Assembly: GCA_025354985.1 (NCBI GenBank)
Contig: JANXLU010000087.1
Location: 18,813 to 82,812 of the forward strand
Length of the DNA: 64,000 nucleotides
From: Chloroflexota bacterium
GTDB lineage: Bacteria > Chloroflexota > Anaerolineae > J036 > Brachytrichaceae
Direction: 5' to 3'
Shown piece by piece: positions 16,937 to 25,058 of the stretch. Position 1 is the stretch's first letter. The number at the start of each line of letters is the position of its first letter. A model generated the notes under the pieces. It worked only from the letters and a program-made list of their open reading frames with translations, searched no databases and was not told the DNA's origin. The position numbers and the translations under genes were made by a program.

Positions 16937-18264
16937 ACGGGTGACCGCGCCTTGTGAATCTCATCGCCCAGCTTGCCCAAAATGCCACGCCGCTCGCAAT
17001 ACATAATTAGCTCTATTACCTTGGCGGACTTGGTATCACCGGCAATATCCTCAAAATCCAAACCCATCGCAAAGCAAAGTGCTTTGATTTCGGACATCGA
17101 GAAGCTGGTCGCGAGCTCATCTCGCAGGATAAAGCGATCTTGCGACGCAACAGGCGTATGCTCCGCCGTGGCACGCTGAACACCCGCGATTGCATTGGCG
17201 AGTGAGGTGCTGATCGTGATGGTCGTATTGTTGACTGTTTGAATGATTGTATTACTCGAACCAGCGATCTGAACAACGCCGACACCGCCGCTCACGCTCT
17301 GAGAGGTTGCAGCAGCCGCAGCGGCAAGCGTGGTCACAACATCGTTGGCATCCGGAATGTCAACATCCTTGGCGTAGCCCGCACCCGCATGCACGAGGGC
17401 AATCGGAAAATTTTGACCGGAGATTTTGTAGTCCGGGTTCTGGCCGTTCGGTGAATGCTCCTTGTTAACGCGCTTGTTCACGGTCTCATCGAGGTAGGTG
17501 GCCAGCCCAAGCACGCCAACTGCAGTTTCCCGGGTATTCAACTGCAGCGTGTGAGCGTGTCCAATCAGTGCCTGAATCACATAATAGGTAAAGACGCTCA
17601 TACTGCCATCCAGCAAAACCCAGGATTTCTCTTCACCTTGAGACGAACTTATGACCGTTCGACCGTGCATCAGTGACAAACTTTCCGCCACGCCTTTGGC
17701 TCCCTTAAGTTCTACATCGTTCGTGGAAATGGCCTTGGAATCAGGCGCCAGAAAGCCATCAATAGGTGCAGCGGCAGAACGGATGATCGGGACGTTCTTG
17801 GCAAGCGCGCCGATTCCACCCGCCCGGCAGCAATCCAGCAGCACCAGCAGCCGCTGTGGGTTGAGCGCATTGATCCCGTCGGAAAAATCAACAGCGGCAA
17901 GCGATGTGGCGCGCAGCGACACAGCGTCGACGTCATAGGGAATCAAATAGTATCCCGCCTCATCGCGGTGGCCGTGACCGGTGTAGTAGACAACGGCCGT
18001 CGCATTGCCACTCACATCTGCATTCAACTTGTCGCGCAGCCAACCAAGCGCACCCAGAATATTGGCGCGTGTAGCGTTCATGCCGCTTACGATCTTGATA
18101 TTTTCCGCCGGGTAACAGCAGTGTTCCGGGCTGGCAAGCACGCCTGCAAAAGCGTCTACATCGCGCTTGACCGCAGGCAGTTTTAGGTCATTTACGAGGC
18201 TGTCATCGACGCAGATGAGCAAGGCGTAGCCGTGGTTAAAAACTGGTGGGGTTGGATTTGGCAT
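16930..18264 (-). CDS. Caspase-like protease (peptidase C14) with C-terminal effector-associated-type domain
   Basis: The 444-residue protein begins with a caspase p20-like domain (about residues 10-290). The catalytic histidine is H97 in VVYYTGHGHRDEAGYYL and the cysteine is C146 in LLVLLDCCRAGG. A Ser/Thr/Asn-rich beta-like linker follows (VGVVQIAGSSNTIIQTV). From about residue 375 comes a helical module (LRDELATSFSMSEIKALCFA, then GLDFEDIAGDTKSAKVIELI, then CERRGILGKLGDEI). That module resembles the death-fold-like effector-associated domains found at the ends of bacterial caspases, NTPases and TIR proteins, where they recruit partners. No signal peptide is present. It lies 48 bp after glmS on the same strand. 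A defence or regulated-death role is inferred from architecture only. Confidence 0.85.
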   Translation of the reverse strand: MPNPTPPVFNHGYALLICVDDSLVNDLKLPAVKRDVDAFAGVLASPEHCCYPAENIKIVSGMNATRANILGALGWLRDKLNADVSGNATAVVYYTGHGHRDEAGYYLIPYDVDAVSLRATSLAAVDFSDGINALNPQRLLVLLDCCRAGGIGALAKNVPIIRSAAAPIDGFLAPDSKAISTNDVELKGAKGVAESLSLMHGRTVISSSQGEEKSWVLLDGSMSVFTYYVIQALIGHAHTLQLNTRETAVGVLGLATYLDETVNKRVNKEHSPNGQNPDYKISGQNFPIALVHAGAGYAKDVDIPDANDVVTTLAAAAAATSQSVSGGVGVVQIAGSSNTIIQTVNNTTITISTSLANAIAGVQRATAEHTPVASQDRFILRDELATSFSMSEIKALCFAMGLDFEDIAGDTKSAKVIELIMYCERRGILGKLGDEIHKARSPVS

Positions 18265-18312
18265 GATGAACGATTCATTCCAGCAACACCAGTAGTTTAT
18301 GCCAAAACGCGC

Positions 18313-20166
18313 CTATTCCACTGTTACGCTCTTTGCCAAATTGCGGGGTTGATCCACATCGCAGCCTCTGCGGACCGCCATTTCATAGGCCAGCCGTTGC
18401 ATCGGAATAGCGGTGATAACCGGAGACAACAACGGGTGAGTGACCGGGACATACATCACGCGGTCGGCGCGCTTTGCAATTTCGGTGTCGCCCTCGGTTG
18501 CGACTGCAATTACCTTACCCCCGCGCGCCTTGACCTGCTCCACCTGTGACAGCATTTTTTCATAAACCGCGTCCTTAATGCAAATACACACGACCGGCAT
18601 TCGCTCATCGATGAGCGCGATTGGACCGTGTTTCATCTCGCCGGCCGGGTATCCTTCCGCGTGAATGTAGCTGACTTCCTTGAGCTTTAAGGCGCCTTCC
18701 AAGGCAATAGGGTAGTTGATGCCACGGCCGAGAAATAGGAAGTGTTCGCGGTCATGAAACTCGGAGGCGAGCTCGGCATAAATACTATTCTTGTCCAGTA
18801 CTTGACTCATGAGCGACGGCAAATGGGACAGTTGTTGGGCAAGGGCGAAGCTGGCGCCAGAGTGACCGTCGCGTGCTTGGGCAAGCGCGCACGCAAGCAG
18901 GTACTGATCCACGATACTAGCCAGAAAGGTCTTCGTGCTGCACACGCCGATCTCGGGTCCTGCACGCATCGCAATGGTGCCATCACTCACGCGCTGCGCC
19001 TGGGACCCTATGTTGTTCACGATGCTCCAGATTCGTGCGCCCTTTTCGCGACCCTCGGCCATTGCGGCCAGCGTGTCCGCCGTTTCGCCGGATTGCGTAA
19101 TACCCAGCACCGCATGAGTGGATTGAATCAATGGATCACGATAGCGTAATTCACTGCCATGTTCCACTTCAACCGGAATACGCGCAATACCCTCGATCAG
19201 AAACTTGCCCACCATTGCCGAATACAGGCTGGTTCCACACGCCGCTGTGAATATCTTTGAAGGTAGCAAACCGCCGTTCAGCGGATTCAAGGCATCCAGC
19301 ATCACCCGCCCGGTGGCAAAGTCGACCCGTCCACGGATGGTGTCGGTAATTGCGCGGGCCTGCTCGAATATTTCCTTTTGCATGAAGTGGCGATACTCGC
19401 CCTTCTCGGCGCTGACCATGTCATAAGGTATGTTTGTGACCGTTTTGGAAACCTCGCCGCCGTTGATCGTTCGCACCCGAAAGCCCGACCGCTGAATTAC
19501 CGCCACTTCTTGATTTTCAAGAAATGCGATCCGCCGGGTGTGCTCCAATATGCCGGGGATATCTGAGGCTAGAAACATTTCGCCGGCGCCAATACCGACT
19601 ACAACGCCCCCGGCGTTGCCAATACGACAGGCGATGATCTTATCGGGTTCATCCAGGCTGAGCAACACAATGGCCTGCGAGCCACGGAGTCGCGCAAATG
19701 TAGCATGCGCAGCCCGCTCAAATAACATTCCGGCGGTCATGTAACCCGCCACCAGATGAACAATTACCTCGGTGTCGGTCTCGCTGGTAAATACTGCACC
19801 GGTCGCCAGGAGCTCATGGCGCAAATCGATTGCGTTTTCAACAATGCCATTGTGAACAACCGCCACGCGACCATTCATGCTGACGTGAGGGTGTGCATTG
19901 GCCTCGGTCACTCCGCCATGTGTGGCCCATCGGGTGTGCCCCATGCCGATCGAGTAGCCGCGCGCGTCCGCATCATCCCATTCAACCGAATGCAGTTTGC
20001 GTTCGAGATTAACCAGCTTGCCCGTCGCGCGTTCCGTTAGCAGCCGATCAACGCCCAGCAAAGCCACGCCGGCCGAGTCATAACCACGGTATTCCAATTT
20101 ACGCAATCCACCGATCACGATATCAGTGGCGTGTTGCGGACCAATGTAACCAACGATTCCACACAT
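18313..20166 (-). CDS. glmS: Glutamine--fructose-6-phosphate aminotransferase (isomerizing)
   Basis: A full-length 617-residue GlmS, which makes glucosamine-6-phosphate, the entry to peptidoglycan and UDP-GlcNAc. The glutaminase domain starts MCGIVGYIG, with the nucleophilic Cys2 freed after Met removal, and contains GHTRWATHGGVTEANAHPH. Two SIS sugar-isomerase domains follow, with CGTSLYSAMVGKFLIE, ITQSGETADTLAAM and the C-terminal KSVTVE. The ATG is preceded at only 10 nt by a 15-bp perfect hairpin. No glmS ribozyme is recognisable, so if the hairpin regulates, it does so differently. No Shine-Dalgarno is visible. Confidence 0.97.
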   Translation of the reverse strand: MCGIVGYIGPQHATDIVIGGLRKLEYRGYDSAGVALLGVDRLLTERATGKLVNLERKLHSVEWDDADARGYSIGMGHTRWATHGGVTEANAHPHVSMNGRVAVVHNGIVENAIDLRHELLATGAVFTSETDTEVIVHLVAGYMTAGMLFERAAHATFARLRGSQAIVLLSLDEPDKIIACRIGNAGGVVVGIGAGEMFLASDIPGILEHTRRIAFLENQEVAVIQRSGFRVRTINGGEVSKTVTNIPYDMVSAEKGEYRHFMQKEIFEQARAITDTIRGRVDFATGRVMLDALNPLNGGLLPSKIFTAACGTSLYSAMVGKFLIEGIARIPVEVEHGSELRYRDPLIQSTHAVLGITQSGETADTLAAMAEGREKGARIWSIVNNIGSQAQRVSDGTIAMRAGPEIGVCSTKTFLASIVDQYLLACALAQARDGHSGASFALAQQLSHLPSLMSQVLDKNSIYAELASEFHDREHFLFLGRGINYPIALEGALKLKEVSYIHAEGYPAGEMKHGPIALIDERMPVVCICIKDAVYEKMLSQVEQVKARGGKVIAVATEGDTEIAKRADRVMYVPVTHPLLSPVITAIPMQRLAYEMAVRRGCDVDQPRNLAKSVTVE

Positions 20167-20176
20167 CAGGTAAAGC

Positions 20177-20215
20177 GGAAGGCGCCATCACCGTTGCATA
20201 GTGATGGCGCCTTCC
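20177..20215 (-). terminator. Perfect 15-bp inverted repeat between the SH3b-glycosidase gene and glmS
   Basis: GGAAGGCGCCATCAC (20177-20191) pairs perfectly with 20201-20215 around a 9-nt loop. In minus-strand RNA it follows the SH3b-glycosidase stop by 21 nt and is trailed by GCUUUACC, a poor U tract. It may be a weak intrinsic terminator. It also sits 10 nt upstream of the glmS start, so it must lie in any transcript that reaches glmS and could act as an attenuator. Confidence 0.55.
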
Positions 20216-20236
20216 ATTAAGCAATCAGAACAGGTG

Positions 20237-22003
20237 CTATCGGCCCATGGCCGCACGCAGACTGCCGCATGTTGGACAGGAATTGTCTGGTCGCAGGATC
20301 GAATAACCAGCCTGTGGGTCGCTGTCAAACTGGCGGAAATTCCAATTCCAGATGATGCCGAGGCGTGCACGGCCACTTTGGCGCAGCAGCGTTACCATCC
20401 TGCCTTCCCATTCAGCCTGGTTCCCCAACGTTATGTTATTTCCCCACGAAAATCCACCAGGCAAGCTACCAGCAATGCCGTCTTTTGTTACGTAACCCAT
20501 TTCGGTAAAGCAAATGGGTCGCGCACCATGAATGCTGTTCCAGGTGGTATCAAAGGTGCCCCAGAAATACCAGGAATAATGACCGCTCGGATCACCGCCA
20601 TCGCGCATGTCGGGCGGATGTGGACTGCCATTAAAGTGCGCGCCCTGACAATCCATGTAGTTGGTGCCTCCAGCCGCATACACACGCTCCAGGAAACGGT
20701 TGTCATCACAAACATCACCGCGACAATTGCCGCCGGCGTAGCCGGTGGGTGCGCTGGCGGCTGCAATAACCATGGTTCCACCATTGGCAGCTTTGATAGC
20801 GTTGTAGCTGGCCTTTAGCAAATTGACATAGGTATCGGGGTTCACCTTGTTGTTGCCTCCACCGCCCCATTCGCGGTCCAGGTTTGGCTCGTTCCAAACC
20901 TCGATGGCATCGGCGCCTTGACGCGCGATGCCGGCCACTTGGGCGGCAAACTCGCCGTGATAACCCGTGTCGGGAGCGCGACCGCGATCACCAATCGCGC
21001 CAATGAGCACCTTTAGCCCGGCACCATGCGCAGCACCAATAACGCTGCCCAAATCTGGCGCCCCGCCACCACCCATAACCACTTGATATTTGATCCAGTC
21101 GGCACCGGCCTCGCTCTTCAGCCTACCCAGTGAATTCAAATCCTTTACGTGTGCGCCAAGTTCAAAACCGCCCGTAGCTCCGGCGCCGGCCACGGGCGCT
21201 GCGGCTGCGGCTGCTGCCGGGATGGCAGCTGGCGCACCACCGCTGGATTTGGTGAGCGCAGTAAACACATAGGCCTGCTTGCCCTGGTAGTTTATTTTTG
21301 TCCACTCCCCGGACGTGCCAAGGACAGGCGCGCTCTCGTTGCTACCGAGCGCGCCAACAATGTCTTGATCCAAGCCGGGGCCGGACCGCACGTTTAGCGA
21401 ATCTACGATAGGCGTTACTGATGCGCCGCCTGCTGCGGCCGCAGCGGTTGGGGTCGCAGCGGTTGGGGCTGCGCCACCGCCAGAGGTCAAAGCCGTGAAT
21501 ACATAGGCTTGAAAGCCCTTAAAGTTCACTTTGGTCCACTCACCAGAGGAGCCCAGCACCGCAGCACGTTCGCCACTGTTTAGCTGACCAACGATCTCCT
21601 GATCCAAACCGGGACCTGAGCGAACGTTTACATAATCACCGGTTGGCGTGACAGAATTTCCGGCGGGTGCTGCTGCGGGTGCGGTGCCCGCCGCGGGTGC
21701 ACTCCCGCCTGCAGACGTGTAGGCCGCAAAGACGTAGGTCTGGTAGCCTTGAAAGTCAATCTTCAACCAGTCGCCCTGCGTCGCAATCACGCGCACAGCG
21801 GTGCCTTCGCTCAATAGGCCGACAATTTGAGCATCATAGCTTGGACCGGATCGAACATTCAGGCTCGGCACGGTCACGGTAACGGTGCCACCTTGCTGCA
21901 TCAGCGCCGACGGTGTGGCCGCCGAAACCAATCCAGTACCAGAGGTCAGGCTCGCAAGTGTAAGCGCGCCAGCAGCAGCCAAAGATATCAGTCGTTTACT
22001 CAT
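20237..22003 (-). CDS. Secreted protein with three SH3b repeats and a C-terminal glycoside-hydrolase-like domain
   Basis: The 588-residue product has a signal peptide (AAAGALTLASLTSG, cleavage probably after VSAA). Three bacterial SH3 repeats of ~65 residues follow, each with LNVRSGP or VNVRSGP and ending QTYVF, QAYVF and QAYVF. They are joined by Ala/Pro/Thr linkers. From about residue 280 comes a TIM-barrel-like domain with IEVWNEPNLDREWGG (acid/base Glu) and ICFTEMGYV (nucleophile Glu), the layout of clan A glycosidases. SH3b repeats usually bind cell-wall peptides, so the enzyme probably works on surface glycan or cell wall. Repeats 2 and 3 are nearly identical. A smaller relative without SH3b repeats is at 42200. 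The start directly abuts the stop of the small membrane protein gene upstream. Confidence 0.85.
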   Translation of the reverse strand: MSKRLISLAAAGALTLASLTSGTGLVSAATPSALMQQGGTVTVTVPSLNVRSGPSYDAQIVGLLSEGTAVRVIATQGDWLKIDFQGYQTYVFAAYTSAGGSAPAAGTAPAAAPAGNSVTPTGDYVNVRSGPGLDQEIVGQLNSGERAAVLGSSGEWTKVNFKGFQAYVFTALTSGGGAAPTAATPTAAAAAGGASVTPIVDSLNVRSGPGLDQDIVGALGSNESAPVLGTSGEWTKINYQGKQAYVFTALTKSSGGAPAAIPAAAAAAAPVAGAGATGGFELGAHVKDLNSLGRLKSEAGADWIKYQVVMGGGGAPDLGSVIGAAHGAGLKVLIGAIGDRGRAPDTGYHGEFAAQVAGIARQGADAIEVWNEPNLDREWGGGGNNKVNPDTYVNLLKASYNAIKAANGGTMVIAAASAPTGYAGGNCRGDVCDDNRFLERVYAAGGTNYMDCQGAHFNGSPHPPDMRDGGDPSGHYSWYFWGTFDTTWNSIHGARPICFTEMGYVTKDGIAGSLPGGFSWGNNITLGNQAEWEGRMVTLLRQSGRARLGIIWNWNFRQFDSDPQAGYSILRPDNSCPTCGSLRAAMGR

Positions 22004-22234
22004 TCAGATTTGGATCTCCTTATCGCGGTCTTGTATTTCAATTTGAGCGCTGTCACGCCGACGGGAGGTTACAACCGAGGCGATCACCAATGCTGCGATC
22101 ACGATTGCGAACAATCCCAAAATGGCAAAAACAAACTCAAATATGCCCGTGCCTGGCAATGTTGAAAGCGGAATGGTTAGAAACATGAGCACGAAAACGA
22201 GGATGGGCCATTGCCCGTTGAGTCGCTTTAGCAT
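22004..22234 (-). CDS. Small two-helix membrane protein of unknown function
   Basis: A 76-residue protein with two hydrophobic helices (ILVFVLMFLTIPLSTLPGTG and FVFAILGLFAIVIAALVIAS) and a charged cytoplasmic tail TSRRRDSAQIEIQDRDKEIQ. I do not recognise the family; LapA-like proteins have similar size and topology. Its stop is directly followed by the ATG of the SH3b-glycosidase, and the last codons contain an AAGGAG that could serve that gene, so the two form an operon. Its start codon lies only 19 bp from the start of the divergent methyltransferase gene. Confidence 0.7.
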   Translation of the reverse strand: MLKRLNGQWPILVFVLMFLTIPLSTLPGTGIFEFVFAILGLFAIVIAALVIASVVTSRRRDSAQIEIQDRDKEIQI

Positions 22235-22253
22235 GGGTTACGATTCATTTTAC

Positions 22254-22883
22254 ATGAGGCACTTGGCAAAATTTGCTTTTGAAGTTCTATATGGACCGCT
22301 GGCCTGGCTCTACGATGTCGTTGCTTGGATGGCATCATTGGGTGAGTGGCAACGATGGGGAGCCTGCGCCCTGGCCTTCGTCAGACCTGACGACAAGGTG
22401 TTGGAGATCGCACATGGACCCGGGCACTTATACGGTTCGTTGCAACGGACCTGCGCGCTGGCAGTTGGTATCGACCGGTCCCGCCAGATGGGCTTAATTG
22501 CGCACCGCACTGTCAAGGCAGGCTTATTTGCCCAGGCAGATGCGTCCCGATTGCCATTCTTGGATGAATCTTTTGACTGCATGGTCACCACTTTTCCCGC
22601 ACCCTTTATCTTTTGGGCGGAAACGCTTTGCGAAGCTAGGCGGATATTGACACCCGGTGGCAGGTTGATCATCGTGCCCGGAGCCACATTTTTGAAAGAC
22701 ACCCTGCTTGGGCAGGCGCTCAACCTAGTTTATCGGGCTACCGGTCAATCAACGGTCAGCACGTTGTACATACACAGGCATGTCCTAGCCAACGGATTTA
22801 GCCTAACCGAGCACTTTGTGCGCACCAAACGAGCAACGGTTACGATTTGGGCGTGCACACCCATCATGACCACGCTGGGATAA
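22254..22883 (+). CDS. Class I SAM-dependent methyltransferase
   Basis: A 209-residue cytosolic protein with a Rossmann-like SAM fold. Motif I is VLEIAHGPGHLYGSL, followed by the acidic loop VGIDRSRQM, then ADASRLPFLDESFDCMVTTF and ARRILTPGGRLIIVPG. The MRHLAKFAFEVLYGPLAWLYD opening is typical of a methyltransferase group in Chloroflexota, so ATG 22254 is preferred. An in-frame ATG at 22233 would add seven residues. A TACGAT hexamer ends 9 nt upstream of 22254. The substrate is unknown; the group is related to UbiE-like quinone and lipid methyltransferases. The ccmB gene follows after 10 bp. Confidence 0.85.
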   Translation: MRHLAKFAFEVLYGPLAWLYDVVAWMASLGEWQRWGACALAFVRPDDKVLEIAHGPGHLYGSLQRTCALAVGIDRSRQMGLIAHRTVKAGLFAQADASRLPFLDESFDCMVTTFPAPFIFWAETLCEARRILTPGGRLIIVPGATFLKDTLLGQALNLVYRATGQSTVSTLYIHRHVLANGFSLTEHFVRTKRATVTIWACTPIMTTLG

Positions 22884-22893
22884 TTCGCGCGTC

Positions 22894-23565
22894 TTGACTT
22901 CCTATATTGCCGCCGTAATCGCGCTGATACGCAAGGATGCCTTGCTCGAACTACGGGCCAAAGAGAGCATTAGCGCCATGCTCCTCTTTGCAGTAATGGC
23001 CATTGTTATGTTAAATTTTGGTCTGCGACTGCGTGCCAGTGGTATGCGCGAGTTGGCTCCCAGTGTGCTATGGATTGCAATCGTGTTTGCGGGAACGCTG
23101 GGCATTGGGCGCAACATGGCGGGTGAAACAGTGCATGGCGCCTTTGACGCGCTTCTTCTTGCACCGCATGACCCCTCTTATATTTTTGCGGGCAAAGCAC
23201 TGACCAATACGCTTCACATGTTCATCACCGGTTTATTGTGTTTGCCACTCTCGGCGATTTTCTTTGATGAACGACTGCTTCACCCTGGAGTGATACTGGT
23301 CCTTGCAATAGGCACGCTAGGCTACGCCGGCGCCGGGACGCTCACTGCCATCCTTGCCGCCAATACGCGCGCGCGAGACGTGCTGTTGCCGATACTACTG
23401 TTTCCGCTGGTGCTTCCACTTATGGTTGCCTGCGTCCTGGCAACGGCAGGTTTTGTGGATGGCCTACCGTTTGCCGACTTTGGTTCATGGCTGGGCGTGG
23501 GTGCAGGCTTCGCGGCGATCTTTTGGGCGGCCGGACTCCTATTGTTCGAATATGTGGTGGATTGA
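22894..23565 (+). CDS. ccmB: CcmB-type haem exporter permease subunit
   Basis: The 223-residue protein has six membrane helices. It matches CcmB, the permease of the CcmABC(D) complex that handles haem for System I cytochrome c maturation. The first segment IRKDALLELRAKESISAMLLF is the family's amphipathic start, and GETVHGAFDALLLAPHDPSYIFAGKA is the conserved cytoplasmic loop. Start is TTG at 22894; no good alternative exists. Unusually, neither ccmA nor ccmC is adjacent: the neighbours are a methyltransferase upstream and a caspase gene on the other strand downstream. The haem c proteins at 12.5 and 36.7 kb would need such a system. Confidence 0.85.
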   Translation: MTSYIAAVIALIRKDALLELRAKESISAMLLFAVMAIVMLNFGLRLRASGMRELAPSVLWIAIVFAGTLGIGRNMAGETVHGAFDALLLAPHDPSYIFAGKALTNTLHMFITGLLCLPLSAIFFDERLLHPGVILVLAIGTLGYAGAGTLTAILAANTRARDVLLPILLFPLVLPLMVACVLATAGFVDGLPFADFGSWLGVGAGFAAIFWAAGLLLFEYVVD

Positions 23566-23604
23566 GTGACATGATTTGGCGCGAATGGCCTGATCATGGC
23601 TGGC

Positions 23605-24531
23605 TTACGCCTCCGGCGGGCGACCATTGCGATTTGTCGCGTCAGCCTCGAGCTGCACTGTTTGATCGTATCCGCCGGTCTTAAGTGCATCACGAACCAG
23701 CTGAAGCACTTTGCGGCGGGGTTGCTTGTTTTGTGTGCTGCGAATGGCCTGCAGGTAATAGTAGGTAAACGCTCCATTTGGTCTGCCGTTAAACGTGGCA
23801 TCGGCACTAGTTTGGTCGGATCGGCACCCCGCCCACAAAATGTGGTGGCTTTCGGTCGATACGGTATCGACCAATGTTTTGGAGGATGAGCCGGGATCAT
23901 TGATCCCAGGCAACGCACGCTTGGGCTTGGCAACCCGGTGGGTGCCTTCACGCAGATCAGCCAACCCGCGCGCCGGCAACGCGCGAAGCCGGTCAAAGGC
24001 GGTAAACGTCGGGGGCGGAAGGTATCGCGGCTTTGGTCGGTCTGGAAACCCCATCAGGTCAATCGGTCGCAGACCAGTACCGCTGTGACAGGTGTCAAAG
24101 TAGCACTCCAACAAAACGTCGTCCGGAAGTTGAACAAAAAGATCATGCAACTCATCGTCGATGATGACGTGATCCGTGTCCCACTGATCACCGTTTTGTT
24201 GCAAGTCATGCGGGCAAAATGCTTCATCGGCCTGATCGGCTTCATCCCCACTGATGTCCGGCACCTGGGTGCCGTGGGATGACATAAGAAATACGATGTA
24301 CTTGACGCTACCAGCCTTTGCGGCAGCAACCAGCGTGGTCAGGTTGCTGAGGATATTCACCTTGGTGGCTTGGGCATCATGTAATAGGGTGATGTCATCG
24401 TCGGAAAAATGCAGCGTATCCTTTAGCAAGGCAGCAAAATCAAAGGTGTCATTGACACAGCCCTTTAATGTGGCATTTGGCAAAAACTGAAATTGATTAA
24501 CCCCCACCAACAGCGCTCTTCGATTGGACAT
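23605..24531 (-). CDS. Caspase-like protease (metacaspase type, peptidase C14)
   Basis: A 308-residue single-domain caspase-fold protein without signal peptide. It opens with RRALLVGVNQFQFLPNATLKG, the standard start of bacterial metacaspases. The catalytic dyad is H86 in VFLMSSHGTQVPD and C148 in LECYFDTCHSGTGL. Acidic stretches (DISGDEADQADEAF and DTDHVIIDDEL) fit the calcium-binding and S1 regions, so Arg/Lys specificity is likely. It has no adaptor domain, unlike the caspase at 16930-18264. It has a strong promoter and one of the few perfect Shine-Dalgarno sequences in the window (AGGAGGT 5 nt before the ATG). Confidence 0.9.
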   Translation of the reverse strand: MSNRRALLVGVNQFQFLPNATLKGCVNDTFDFAALLKDTLHFSDDDITLLHDAQATKVNILSNLTTLVAAAKAGSVKYIVFLMSSHGTQVPDISGDEADQADEAFCPHDLQQNGDQWDTDHVIIDDELHDLFVQLPDDVLLECYFDTCHSGTGLRPIDLMGFPDRPKPRYLPPPTFTAFDRLRALPARGLADLREGTHRVAKPKRALPGINDPGSSSKTLVDTVSTESHHILWAGCRSDQTSADATFNGRPNGAFTYYYLQAIRSTQNKQPRRKVLQLVRDALKTGGYDQTVQLEADATNRNGRPPEA

Positions 24532-24554
24532 GATTTACCTCCTGATGCTCAAAG

Positions 24555-24583
24555 ATTGTAGATGGCGACCATGCAAAAGTCAA
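24555..24583 (-). promoter_or_regulatory. Promoter of the metacaspase gene
   Basis: On the minus strand TTGACT, 17 nt, TACAAT, then a 23-nt leader containing AGGAGGTAAATC before the ATG at 24531. It is the best consensus promoter seen here and, unlike most, leaves room for a ribosome-binding leader. Confidence 0.7.
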
Positions 24584-24650
24584 TCGGTGCCAGACTCGGA
24601 TTACCGTAGGTGGTCGGCCTCTTCCGCGGGCGGATGGGCATAATTGGGCC

Positions 24651-25058
24651 ATGGCAGGGTATTCACGCACGCCGCTAGTCAAAAAGCTTGGGATCAAACC
24701 CATGCACAAACTGTGCTTCGTATCCCCACCCGAACATTTTGATCAGACGCTTGGCACACTCCCAAATGGTATAGAGCTACGAGCGGCATCCGACGAGCAT
24801 CTCAACATCGTTCTCGTGTTTGCCACCCGCGTGCACGAGCTGGCTAGCCTTGTGCCAGGGCTACTCGCTCACATTTCGATAGATGGCAGTTTGTGGATTT
24901 GCTGGCCAAAGCGTGCCAGCAAACTGCCCACCGACTTGAGTGATGCCATTGTTCGTAACTTCGGTCTGACAACCGGTTGGGTCGATGTCAAAGTCTGTGC
25001 CATTGACGAGCGCTGGTCAGCACTGAAATTTGTGCGCCGCCTCAAGGATCGCGTGTGA
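24651..25058 (+). CDS. DUF3052 family protein
   Basis: A 135-residue cytosolic protein resembling the DUF3052 family: YSRTPLVKKLGIKPMHKL at the start, SLWICWPKRASKLPTDLSDA in the middle, and VKVCAIDERWSALKFVRR at the end. The biochemical function of this family is not established; the members I know of are small proteins in actinobacteria and Chloroflexota. A CATAAT hexamer lies 6 nt before the ATG. The stop overlaps the ATG of the following secreted protease-like gene (TGATG), so the two are co-translated. Confidence 0.8.
   Translation: MAGYSRTPLVKKLGIKPMHKLCFVSPPEHFDQTLGTLPNGIELRAASDEHLNIVLVFATRVHELASLVPGLLAHISIDGSLWICWPKRASKLPTDLSDAIVRNFGLTTGWVDVKVCAIDERWSALKFVRRLKDRV

Noticed and set aside
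20167..20236. glmS ribozyme upstream of glmS
   Set aside because: The 70-bp gap is too short and holds only a simple hairpin; none of the ribozyme core is visible.
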